DNA of 46,678 bases, taken from the NCBI GenBank assembly GCA_020247055.1, contig JADCJL010000064.1:1-46678 (forward strand), in the 5' to 3' direction. The stretch is from Acidobacteriaceae bacterium (GTDB lineage Bacteria > Acidobacteriota > Terriglobia > Bryobacterales > Bryobacteraceae). Below, in pieces: positions 34,212 to 42,451 of this stretch; position 1 is the first letter of the stretch, and the number at the start of each line of letters is the position of its first letter. Both the position numbers and the translations under genes were made by a program. A model generated the notes under the pieces. It ran no database searches. It was not told the origin of the DNA and saw only the letters and a list, made by a program, of their open reading frames with translations.

Positions 34212-34228
34212 GGCGCCCGGTGGGCGCC
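34212..34228. terminator. GC-rich hairpin between convergent genes
   Basis: GGCGCCC-GGT-GGGCGCC forms a perfect 7-base stem with a 3-base loop, exactly in the 30-base gap between the FmdB stop and the stop of the convergent secreted protein. It could end transcription in both directions; a T-tract is missing on either side, so efficiency is uncertain. Confidence 0.5.
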
Positions 34229-34229
34229 C

Positions 34230-35024
34230 TTACTGGCGAAGAAACAACATCCCGTTCAGCTTCAGACCATCGTGCGAGTAAGGCTCGATGGCGAAGAGCT
34301 GCCGCCCCATGCCGTCAATGTCGGCCACCAGCGTGCTGCCAAAGATCCGGTAGCTCCCCGTTGCCTGATCCCCCGCCCCGACGCTGCCGCCTCCGTTAAT
34401 CTCCGAGACGGAGTTGAAGAAGCTCTGGCTGTTGGACCGGAAGCGGTTCCCCGGCAGAAAGACCACGGTCCAGTTACTCGAGTAACTCGACGAGTCCCGC
34501 ACCCCGGTGCGCGTGTTCTTATAAGTACTCAACTCCCAACTGCCCACCACCTGCTGCTCGGCAGCCGTATTCCGCGGCGGCGCCGTAAACTTGCCGTTGC
34601 GGAGGATGGCCCGGCCCCGGCCCTGCAGTTCGGCCAGCTTCTCCGGGCGGCCCACGGCCAGCACGGCGAAATAGACCTCGCCCTGCAACTGCATCCCGTT
34701 CCAGGCCACGTACATCCCGTTGGCGTACTCCTGTTCGGCGGAGGCGCCCGAAAACGCCGGGCCCGTCGTGACCCGCATACCCGGCAGCACCCCGGCCGAG
34801 ATCCCCACGGCCTGCCGCGCCAACTCCTGAATCGAACGCGCGGCGGCAATTCCCGAGCCGACCAGCACCCGCTCCGGCGCCCCATCGACCGGTTCGACGA
34901 CCGTCATCAGCGGCGAGTGGCGCGCCCGCCAACCCTCCGGCACCGGGAAACGATACGCCCCGTCCGGCGAGACGAACTCGCCGGCCCAGAGCGGCATAGT
35001 AACTAACAACAGCAAAGCCCTCAT
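34230..35024 (-). CDS. Secreted protein of unknown function
   Basis: A 264-residue exported protein with a short signal peptide (MRALLLLVTMPLWAGEF). Residues about 18-160 begin with SPDGAYRFPVPEGWRAR, a pattern of small bacterial domains of the PsbP/DUF1795 kind. Residues about 170-264 look like a lipocalin-like beta-barrel (VVGSWELSTYKNTRTGV, then NWTVVFLPGNRF and GSYRIFGSTLVADIDGMGRQ). ATG at 35024 is chosen for the signal; a longer frame to 35108 would overlap the upstream gene. It lies 53 bases after the esterase-like gene at 35078 and is convergent with the FmdB gene. No enzymatic motif is visible. Confidence 0.72.
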   Translation of the reverse strand: MRALLLLVTMPLWAGEFVSPDGAYRFPVPEGWRARHSPLMTVVEPVDGAPERVLVGSGIAAARSIQELARQAVGISAGVLPGMRVTTGPAFSGASAEQEYANGMYVAWNGMQLQGEVYFAVLAVGRPEKLAELQGRGRAILRNGKFTAPPRNTAAEQQVVGSWELSTYKNTRTGVRDSSSYSSNWTVVFLPGNRFRSNSQSFFNSVSEINGGGSVGAGDQATGSYRIFGSTLVADIDGMGRQLFAIEPYSHDGLKLNGMLFLRQ

Positions 35025-35077
35025 AACTACTAATGCGGAAACGGCGGCCATCATTTCACTCGCCGTCGCATTTTTTT

Positions 35078-37009
35078 TTAAGGGCGTTGCGTCGGCGCCA
35101 AACCCCACCGTTCGTCGAAGAACCCGGCGGCGACAACCTTGCCCGGATACTTGCCATCGGCCGGCGTGGTTGTATCAATCACCGCCCAGTCCGGCAGCTT
35201 TGCAATCTGCCGCGCGTTGTTCAAATAATCAAACTCGCGGAACGTGAAGCCGGAGTTGACAACCACATAGCGCGCTGGATTCAGCGGATTCGGATAGACA
35301 AACGCGGGATAGTGCGTCGCGGCCGGATACGCCGCCGCGCCCACCCGCACCTGGTCGCCCGCCCACTTCACGGGCAGCCGGTCGGCGATGCGTCCGAGCA
35401 GCGAGTTCGTCGCCGGGGTACCCCACAGGACGATGTGGTGCGCGGCCAGGTCGGCTTCGGTCACTTCGCTATCCTTCTTCACGCGCGGCTGGCCCCGGAA
35501 CTGCCGGCGCCACTCGCGGATGGCGCGCGCCTGTTCGGCCTCAATTCGCTCGCCGCTGCCCGCCGTACCGGTCACGATCAGAAAGCTGTCCAGGAAGGCA
35601 TCGTCGATCGGCCCCTGCAGCCCGTGCTGCTTCCGCAGACCGGTGGCGGCGCCGGCCTGCCACTGGCCGCCCTCTTTGACGAAACTCACCTTCCAGCTCC
35701 GATCGCTGGCCGGTCCGGTGACGTCCAACCGCTTGCCGTCGATGGTCACGCTCGGGCGCCCCACCAACTCTACCGGCGCGCCGCCGGGGCCGAAGTCGAG
35801 CGTGAGGCCGGTGACCCCGCTGGTCTGCACCGTCACGCCGGCGCCGGCGATGGCGGCGTCCACCGTGGCCTTCTCCCAATGCTGCGCGAGGCCGTCAATG
35901 GTCACCCACTTCATCCGGTTGTAGCGCAGCGTGTAGGTGACAAAGCGGACGCGCCGCGGATAGGCCTCCCGCCCCTGCGCCGCGATGGCGTCGATCCGGC
36001 GGTTGACCTCCTCGCGGGCTTCGGGGTGATAGCGGTGGCCGGTTTGCGGCCCGATGATGTGGGTCATCGGAATGCCCTCTTTGTCGAGATACTTCGCCAT
36101 CAGGTCGGCCGCCTGCTTCTGACCGTCGATCTCGCCGCTGTAGGCGACGAGCGGCACGTTGACGAAGTTGGCCGCATAGTCGGTGGCATCGTACATCCGC
36201 CACAGCTTCTGCTCCCAGACGGGGGGCATCTCTTTCAGACGGAGAAACTCGCGGCTCTCGCTGAAGCCGGCGCCGGGCGCGACGGCGGCCCACAGTCCGG
36301 CGTGGTGCGCGCCGATGTGCCAGGCCGCCGCCCCGCCCATCGAAAAGCCGCGCATGACGATGCGGTTGTCGTCGATGAAGTAGTGCTGTTTGACTGCGGC
36401 GAGCGCTTCGAACAGATCGATTTCGCCGGCGAACTTATTGGCGTTGCAGTAGCGTCCATAGAGGTGCAGCACGATGGTGTGGCGCGGGGTGAACTCGCCC
36501 GGCCGGCTCATGCGTTCAGAGAGAAAATTGACCTCGCTCAGCTGTTCGGCGCGGCCGTGGAACCAGGCGTCCAGGCGCCAGGGGCGCGGCAGGCGGGGGT
36601 CGTAGGAGGGCGGCACGACCAGGCCATAGGGCTGCACGGAACCGTCGATTTTCGAGACGTAGCCGCGCACGACGAGGCCCGTCGCCCTGGTCCAGGGCGC
36701 TTCGCCGTGGCGTAGCGCCTCAGCGCGGTTGACGCCTTCGGCCAGCAGCGCCCGGGCCTTGGCCGGCTCATCGGGCCGGAAGAATTCGTTGTTTTCGAGC
36801 GCATAGCGGACGGCGTCGCGGAAGATGATCACATCGGGCAGCAGGGCGTGGTTGCCGAGGCCGGCGATGAGGCCGGAGAGCCGTTCGATGCCCGCCCGCA
36901 GCTCCTTCTGATCGGCCTCGGTGACGGGCACCCCGGGCGGAGGAATCGGCCGGTCCTGCGCTAGGAGCGCGGCGGCCAGCAAGGGGAGACAAAAGAGCTT
37001 CATCGGCAT
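35078..37009 (-). CDS. Secreted alpha/beta-hydrolase, second member of the 12611 family
   Basis: A 643-residue exported hydrolase (signal MPMKLFCLPLLAAALLAQ). It is a paralogue of the 12611-14065 protein: shared segments include GFSMGGAAAW (nucleophile Ser), [16 protein letters not shown] versus [28 protein letters not shown], and FVYPNPLNPARYVVVNSGFT. A His lies in TGHRYHPEA. An extra N-terminal domain of about 100 residues is alpha-helical and follows the signal. The substrate is unknown; ester or peptide bonds both fit. Start ATG at 37009 follows AGGCGGA; a second ATG two codons later has better spacing and is an alternative. Nine A residues follow its TAA stop. Confidence 0.85.
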   Translation of the reverse strand: MPMKLFCLPLLAAALLAQDRPIPPPGVPVTEADQKELRAGIERLSGLIAGLGNHALLPDVIIFRDAVRYALENNEFFRPDEPAKARALLAEGVNRAEALRHGEAPWTRATGLVVRGYVSKIDGSVQPYGLVVPPSYDPRLPRPWRLDAWFHGRAEQLSEVNFLSERMSRPGEFTPRHTIVLHLYGRYCNANKFAGEIDLFEALAAVKQHYFIDDNRIVMRGFSMGGAAAWHIGAHHAGLWAAVAPGAGFSESREFLRLKEMPPVWEQKLWRMYDATDYAANFVNVPLVAYSGEIDGQKQAADLMAKYLDKEGIPMTHIIGPQTGHRYHPEAREEVNRRIDAIAAQGREAYPRRVRFVTYTLRYNRMKWVTIDGLAQHWEKATVDAAIAGAGVTVQTSGVTGLTLDFGPGGAPVELVGRPSVTIDGKRLDVTGPASDRSWKVSFVKEGGQWQAGAATGLRKQHGLQGPIDDAFLDSFLIVTGTAGSGERIEAEQARAIREWRRQFRGQPRVKKDSEVTEADLAAHHIVLWGTPATNSLLGRIADRLPVKWAGDQVRVGAAAYPAATHYPAFVYPNPLNPARYVVVNSGFTFREFDYLNNARQIAKLPDWAVIDTTTPADGKYPGKVVAAGFFDERWGLAPTQRP

Positions 37010-37072
37010 GGTTCCGCCTAGAATATCCAACATTTCGAGGTCCTGCCCGGCCCCGCGCTAAGATCGGGACAT

Positions 37073-37504
37073 ATGGCCTACTCCCGCCTCACCCCCTGCG
37101 GCCAGTGCGGCGCCTCCAACCGCATCCCGGCCGCCCACCTGGCCCATCGCGGCCGCTGCGGCCGCTGCAAAGCCCCGCTCTCCGCCCTCGCCGAGGCTCT
37201 CCCCGTCGACGCCGAAGGCTTCACTGAAATCATCAGCTCCGCTACCGTGCCCGTGCTCGTCGATTTCTGGGCCGCCTGGTGCGGCCCCTGCCTCGCGGCC
37301 GCCCCGGAGGTCGACAAGCTCGCGGCCGAAATGCAGGGCCGGGCCATCGTCCTCAAAGTCGACACCGAGGCCCACCCCGCTCTCGCCGCCCGCTACCACA
37401 TCCAGTCGATTCCCAACTTTCTTGTCTTCCGCCAGGGCCTGTTGGTCCATCAACAGGCCGGCGCGGCGCCGCGCGCCCAGATGCGCGCCTGGCTGGAAGC
37501 TTAA
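37073..37504 (+). CDS. trxC: Thioredoxin 2 with zinc ribbon
   Basis: A 143-residue cytoplasmic disulfide reductase. The N-terminal zinc ribbon has Cys9/Cys12 (CGQC) and Cys29/Cys32 (CGRC). The thioredoxin domain from about 45 contains the active site DFWAAWCGPC (Cys70, Cys73) and the cis-Pro motif SIPNFLVF. Length and layout match TrxC. The ATG starts after a 63-base divergent gap from the esterase gene. Its stop and the stop of the convergent DUF1501 gene use the same TTAA, so the two coding regions overlap by 4 bases. Confidence 0.94.
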   Translation: MAYSRLTPCGQCGASNRIPAAHLAHRGRCGRCKAPLSALAEALPVDAEGFTEIISSATVPVLVDFWAAWCGPCLAAAPEVDKLAAEMQGRAIVLKVDTEAHPALAARYHIQSIPNFLVFRQGLLVHQQAGAAPRAQMRAWLEA

Positions 37505-38886
37505 GCCTTTAGAAACCCCAAATTGGCCGTGGCGAAGTTGCCCAGGTTGGGGAACACCGTACTCAGGCCCGCCTCCGGTACGCCGAACCAGCGCGCCAGC
37601 GTGGCGCCGTACTGGTCGAGCGAGGTGGAAGGGATCCAGTTACCGCGGCTGCCCGAATCGTCCGCCCCGCCCAACACCATGCTCGGGTAAGTGCCATAGA
37701 AACCGCCCCGCACTGCGCCGCCCGTGACAACTTGGTGGCCGCCCCAGGCGTGGTCGGTGCCGTTGCTCGCGTTGGGCTGAAACGTCCGGCTGAACTCGGA
37801 CTCGGTAAACAACGTCACCTTCTCGGACAACCCCAACTCCTCCATCGCCAACTGGAAGGCCGCGATCGCCTCGCTCAACTCGGTGAGCAGGCGCGGATGA
37901 GCTCCCGGTTGATTCTCGTGCGTGTCATAGCCACCCTGCGAACAGAAGAAGATCTGCCGCTGCAGGCCCACCGTGTCGCGGATTTGCATCAGCCGGACGA
38001 TCTGCCGCAACTGGTTACCCAGCGCAGTCGTGGGGAACGGCGTCGTTAGATTCGGCAGGGTGGCGAAGGCGTCGCTGGCCTGGCGCAGGACGGTGAGCGA
38101 GTCGTTGATGCGCGTGCCGGCGGCCTGCACCAGCGTTGCGCCGCTCGCCAGGGTCAAGACCTGCTGCAGCGCGTTGAGCCGCTCGCCATCGCCCGCGCGT
38201 TTCTGCTGGTCCAGCACGGCCAGGTTCGGCGACGCAATCTGCGATGGCTGCGTCTGCTGCCCGATCAGAAACAACGAATTGCCGTTGACCGACACGGCCG
38301 TGGGAAACTTCGACGGCTGATTCAGCGTCTGCACCTGGTCCGCAATCCGGCCCGCCCATCCCGACTGCGCGATGCCGATGGGGGTTGCGCTCTGCCACTG
38401 CTGCTGCTGGTCGGAGTGCGAAAACAGATTCGCCGGCACCGGCTGCTGGTTGGCCTGATACTGCGCCCGCGTTAGCGGCCGCACCAGTGTGCCGACGTTG
38501 GCCACCACGGCCGCCTTCCCGGTTTGAAAGAGCGACTGCAGGCCGGGCATCGCGGGCGGCAGGCCGTAGGTGGCGCTGCCCTGGCTGGTCGCCGGCAGCA
38601 GTTGGCTCTGCGGGATGGCGATGGTGCGCCGGACGTTCGTGTAGGCGGTGTAGCCGGCGTTGTCGGTGGGAATCACCACGCTATTCGCATCACAGCCGCC
38701 GAACAGGAAGACGCAGACCAGCGCCTTGTAGCCGGGAGCGTTCGTCTGCGCCAGGGCGTTGATGCCGCCCAGCTGCCCTAGGGCGCCGGCGGCGCCGAGG
38801 CCCATCACCATTCGGCCGCCGAGGCGTAGAAATTCACGTCGATGAGAGAGGAGTCCGGCATGCCGCCGGGCAGAAGAGAGTGCCAT
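37501..38886 (-). CDS. DUF1501 protein (Tat-exported)
   Basis: A 461-residue protein of the DUF1501 family, related to sulfatases and alkaline phosphatases in fold, of unknown substrate. The N-terminus has a Tat-type leader with HRREFLRLGGRMVMGLGAAG. Motifs KALVCVFLFGGCDANSVV, GGYDTHENQ (metal-binding Asp/His) and SEFSRTFQPNASNGTDHAWG are characteristic, as is GNWIPSTSLDQYGATLARWF near the end. Its neighbour is a DUF1800 protein 13 bases upstream in the same operon, a pairing repeatedly seen in bacteria where the two may act together at the cell surface. The stop overlaps the trxC stop by 4 bases. Confidence 0.9.
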   Translation of the reverse strand: MALSSARRHAGLLSHRREFLRLGGRMVMGLGAAGALGQLGGINALAQTNAPGYKALVCVFLFGGCDANSVVIPTDNAGYTAYTNVRRTIAIPQSQLLPATSQGSATYGLPPAMPGLQSLFQTGKAAVVANVGTLVRPLTRAQYQANQQPVPANLFSHSDQQQQWQSATPIGIAQSGWAGRIADQVQTLNQPSKFPTAVSVNGNSLFLIGQQTQPSQIASPNLAVLDQQKRAGDGERLNALQQVLTLASGATLVQAAGTRINDSLTVLRQASDAFATLPNLTTPFPTTALGNQLRQIVRLMQIRDTVGLQRQIFFCSQGGYDTHENQPGAHPRLLTELSEAIAAFQLAMEELGLSEKVTLFTESEFSRTFQPNASNGTDHAWGGHQVVTGGAVRGGFYGTYPSMVLGGADDSGSRGNWIPSTSLDQYGATLARWFGVPEAGLSTVFPNLGNFATANLGFLKA

Positions 38887-38899
38887 AACTTTTCCTTCG

Positions 38900-41467
38900 T
38901 TAGCGTTTCACGAGTACTTGGGGCGAGACGCCGACCAGATAGAGCGCCGTGATGGCCTTCATCCGTCTGCTCGTCTGCGCGTTGACCGCCGCCACGATCG
39001 CCGACCGCGCCCCGGCCGGCAGCGTGCCGCGGTTCAAGGCGTTGGCCGCCGCGGTGATCAGCGCATCGGGGTCGGCGGCAAGCTGGTCCCACGGGGTCAG
39101 GTCGAACACCGCGGCGCTGCCCGTGCTGTTGCTCGTGAATCGGTAGATCAGGTTCACCGTATTCAGCGCCGAGGTGGCGTTCAGAGCCTGAAACTCAGGG
39201 CCGGGCTTCGAGAACGGCGAGAAGTAGCTGAAGACGCTGTTGGGAGAAAACAGGTTCTGCCCGAGCCCGATGAGCGTCCCCGCCAGCGCCCCGTTGGACC
39301 GCATATCGAGGGCGCGGATCAGGTTCAAGGTCAGCGCCAACGGCTCCCGCAGCGCGCCCTGGCCGGCGCTCAGTTCGGAGTAGGCGCCGTCTCCGGTACC
39401 GGCTTCGGGATCGGTCAGGATGGCGGTGACCACCTCTTTCAGATCGCCACGGAGCCCGCTGCTGTTACTGTTGAACACCCGAGCCACGCGCTCGACGTAG
39501 GCCGGCGAGGGATTCGAAGTCACCAGCCGCTGGATCAGCCGGTAGGAGACGAATGGCCCGACGTTGGGATGGTTGAAGATCGCATCGAGCGCCGCCGAAA
39601 GGTCCTGCTGCGCCATCTGGCCGGCCGGCAGGGTTACCCCGGGCAGGATCGCCTTGGCCGTGGTGTCGTGTTCTGCTTCGATGGGGATCATCGGCGCAGC
39701 CCAGTTGTCCGGCGCGCGGAACCGCGGGGCGGCGCCGTTCTGCGGGGCCGAGGTCCAACCGGTGAACACCTTCGCCATCTCGGGAATGTTGGCCGGGGTG
39801 AAGGTGGCCGGGCTGCCGGCCTTCGGAGTTCCGTCGGGATTGAGTTGGACGAGACCGATCGTGAAGAGTTGGAGCAGTTCCCGGGCATAGTTCTCATTCG
39901 CGACGGTATTGCGCGCGGGGTTGGCCTTGGCGTTGTTCATCATGTTGAGATAGCGGCCCATGGCCGGATTCAGCGTGATCCGTTCGAGCAGCCGCCGGTA
40001 GTTCCCGAAGGCCTCTTCGTGCAGGATCCGCAGGTAGGGAACGTATTGCCGATGCTCGCTAAGATCGACGCCGGAGACGACCAGAATTGAGTGCAACGCA
40101 AACGCCACCCGGTGCCGTAGCTGATCCGGGGCGTTGAGCGCGTTCTGAATCCACGTTGTCCTCAGGCGGCCCAAGCCTTCGTTCCCCATGTTCGGGGCGG
40201 GTGGCACTGCATCGGGCAGCGGCGTCACCGGCAGCCGGAACTGTTCGGCCAGCCACGCGGCGCGGCCCGTGGCCTGCAGCTTGGCGATCGCCTCCGGATG
40301 CGCCCCGTAACTTGCCTGTTCGAGGAACCGCACGGCGGCGCCGTAGCTCATCAACTGCTGGGCGTTTTCGAGCCGGACGACCAGGGGCGCCGATTCCCCG
40401 CCCCCCGGCGCTGGGTTCACTACCCGCACCGTCGTCATCTGCCCGGCCACCGGCGCAAGCGTCGCCGTGGCTCTCAACTGCGTGGTACTTACAAAAGTCA
40501 CCTTGGCTTCGAGCGAACCCAGCAACACCTTCGACGCCGGGGTAAACAGCGATCCGTTCAAGGTGAACAACGTGGCGGCCGGGCCAATCTTTACCGATGT
40601 GGGCGTGGCGCTGCTGAGTACCGGCACCGGGCTCAACAGGTTTATGGTCGCCAGCCCAAAGGCCCGGGCATCGAGGCGGCTCACCGCCTTCACCTCCACC
40701 TTCCCCGCCGCCGGCACGGCGGCCGGTGCCGTGTACAGGCCCGTTGCGTCAATGCGCCCAACCTCGGCGTTGCCACCGGCAATGCCGTTGACGTGCCAAT
40801 CGACGACCGTCGCCACCGTGTTGGCCACCGCGGCGTACAACTTGAGCGTCGCCCCGCCTCGCACCGTCGCCGTGGCCGGCGAGACGGTCACCTTCACGGC
40901 GGGATTCACCGCGAGAGCCCGCACGTTGCTCGCCGCCCCGCCCGGGTCCGGATTCAACACAACCACGTCAATCGCATTCCCGGCCGGATTGTCCGCCGTC
41001 GCCGTCACCTCCAATTCCGTGGAGTTGAGGAACCGCGGCTTGGCTGGCTTGCCCGCGAGCCTGACCGCACTGGTTGGCATGAAGTTGGTGCCGCGGATGC
41101 GCAGCGTATACGCAAGACCCGTGTTCACCGCCGCCGGCGCCAGCGCATTGATGACGGGCTTGGCATTCTGCAGCGTCACCACCGCCGTGGCCGTCTTCGT
41201 GGCATCCGCCGCCAAGGTCGCCCGCACCGTCACCGTGCCCCCCACCGGCACCGCCGCCGGCGCCGTGAACTGCCCGGCGGCGCTGATCGTCCCCGCCGTC
41301 GCCGTCCACCGCACCGCCGTCGCCGTGTTACTCCCGAGGCCGGCAGCCGTAAATGTCCGGGACTCGCCGACGCGCAGCGCGACCGCCGCCGGGGAGACGG
41401 ATACTCCCGCCTGTTGACCGGATAAGAGGGAAATACTTAGTACGAAGAAAGTAACTCGAAACCACAT
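38900..41467 (-). CDS. DUF1800 protein with Ig-like/IPT N-terminal repeats
   Basis: An 855-residue secreted protein (signal MWFRVTFFVLSISLLSG). Four beta-sandwich repeats fill roughly 20-400: two Big-type (VSVSPAAVALRVGESRTFTA and VTVSPATATVRGGATLKLY), alternating with IPT-type repeats (VINALAPAAVNTGLAYTLRI and VPVLSSATPTSVKIGPAATL). The DUF1800 catalytic-like region starts near RFLEQASYGAHPEAIAKLQ, with ENYARELLQLFTIGLVQLNP and HDTTAKAILPGV diagnostic. Function is unknown; it is the usual partner of DUF1501. The Ig-like part suggests binding to a surface or polymer. It heads the two-gene operon. Confidence 0.92.
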   Translation of the reverse strand: MWFRVTFFVLSISLLSGQQAGVSVSPAAVALRVGESRTFTAAGLGSNTATAVRWTATAGTISAAGQFTAPAAVPVGGTVTVRATLAADATKTATAVVTLQNAKPVINALAPAAVNTGLAYTLRIRGTNFMPTSAVRLAGKPAKPRFLNSTELEVTATADNPAGNAIDVVVLNPDPGGAASNVRALAVNPAVKVTVSPATATVRGGATLKLYAAVANTVATVVDWHVNGIAGGNAEVGRIDATGLYTAPAAVPAAGKVEVKAVSRLDARAFGLATINLLSPVPVLSSATPTSVKIGPAATLFTLNGSLFTPASKVLLGSLEAKVTFVSTTQLRATATLAPVAGQMTTVRVVNPAPGGGESAPLVVRLENAQQLMSYGAAVRFLEQASYGAHPEAIAKLQATGRAAWLAEQFRLPVTPLPDAVPPAPNMGNEGLGRLRTTWIQNALNAPDQLRHRVAFALHSILVVSGVDLSEHRQYVPYLRILHEEAFGNYRRLLERITLNPAMGRYLNMMNNAKANPARNTVANENYARELLQLFTIGLVQLNPDGTPKAGSPATFTPANIPEMAKVFTGWTSAPQNGAAPRFRAPDNWAAPMIPIEAEHDTTAKAILPGVTLPAGQMAQQDLSAALDAIFNHPNVGPFVSYRLIQRLVTSNPSPAYVERVARVFNSNSSGLRGDLKEVVTAILTDPEAGTGDGAYSELSAGQGALREPLALTLNLIRALDMRSNGALAGTLIGLGQNLFSPNSVFSYFSPFSKPGPEFQALNATSALNTVNLIYRFTSNSTGSAAVFDLTPWDQLAADPDALITAAANALNRGTLPAGARSAIVAAVNAQTSRRMKAITALYLVGVSPQVLVKR

Positions 41468-41545
41468 GACTGGTGACGATCGTACCAGGACTCACAGGCC
41501 GCGTCGAGCCTTCCTTTGCCTTAGCGTCTCCCTAAGAAGCCCGCC

Positions 41546-42451
41546 TTATTCCCCATAAAGCGGCGGCTCTCCCCACGGCCGCGTCTTCCAGCGCCGGTGG
41601 ATCCACAGCCATTGGTCGGGATAGGCGCGAATGGCGCGTTCGAGAGCATTCTGAATCCGCTGAGTATCAATCAGAGTATTTCCGGTGATTTCAACTGGCG
41701 GGTCAAACCGTAAGATATACTTTCGTTCGGCCTCCGACCAGACCGCATACCCGGGAATTACCGTCGTTCCCGTCCGCGCGGCTAACTTCGCAAAGGCCGG
41801 ACTTACACAGGCTTTCTTGCCGAAAAAGTTCACAAACAGCCCGTCATCGAGCCCCACATTCTGGTCCACCAGGATGCCTACGGCCTGATTGGCGGCAAGC
41901 GCCCGGTAGATCGGCCGGATCCCGTCCGTCTTGCCGATCACGATGTTGCCGGTGGCCATGCGCCGGGCGCGCACCAGGGCGTCGAGCAGCGGGTTGTCGA
42001 GCGGCCGCACAACAATGTGCATCGGTTCGGTGAGCAAGGCGTGGGCATAGGCCGAAAGCTCCCAGTTGCCCAGATGCAGCGTTGCGAACAGCACCCCCTT
42101 ACCCTTGGCCTTGGCAGCCGCATAGTGCTCAAAACCCTCGTAGCGGATCCAGTCGCCGACGTTCTCCCGGTTGATCCGCGGGAACCGGGCAAAGCAGACG
42201 AGCATGCGTCCAATCGACCGGAAGACGCCGTCAATCACCCGCGGATCCATCCCCGTCAACTCGCAGTTACGCCGCGCTACCCGGCGCAGTTTGGGTACGC
42301 ACAGATCGAGTAATTTCGCATAGATCCCGCCCAGAAACCGCGTGGGGCCCCGGCTTACCGTCACCAGAATGACGCGGACCAGCCAGTACTCCAGCCGGTT
42401 CCGCCGCGCGCTACGCAATCCAGCCGCCCCCCAGCACGAGGTCGCCGTCAT
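41546..42451 (-). CDS. Lipid A-type lauroyl acyltransferase (LpxL/HtrB family)
   Basis: A 301-residue inner-membrane acyltransferase adding a secondary acyl chain to lipid A or a related lipid. The key acyltransferase motif is TLHLGNWELSAYA (HxxxxE type). GILVDQNVGLDDGLFVNFFGKKACVSPAFAKLA matches the second half of the family over two segments. Start: ATG at 42451 overlaps mnmA by 41 bases; TTG at 42418, after a GGGGGGCGG stretch, would begin nearer the conserved RNRLEYWLVR and is a good alternative. Co-transcribed with mnmA and the cysteine desulfurase. Supports a Gram-negative outer membrane. Confidence 0.87.
   Translation of the reverse strand: MTATSCWGAAGLRSARRNRLEYWLVRVILVTVSRGPTRFLGGIYAKLLDLCVPKLRRVARRNCELTGMDPRVIDGVFRSIGRMLVCFARFPRINRENVGDWIRYEGFEHYAAAKAKGKGVLFATLHLGNWELSAYAHALLTEPMHIVVRPLDNPLLDALVRARRMATGNIVIGKTDGIRPIYRALAANQAVGILVDQNVGLDDGLFVNFFGKKACVSPAFAKLAARTGTTVIPGYAVWSEAERKYILRFDPPVEITGNTLIDTQRIQNALERAIRAYPDQWLWIHRRWKTRPWGEPPLYGE

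Noticed and set aside
35060-35080. Nine-base A/T run after the stop of the esterase-like gene at 35078, as a slippage or terminator site
   Set aside because: The stop codon precedes the run on the coding strand, so slippage cannot extend the protein; as a terminator it points toward the + strand, where no gene ends.
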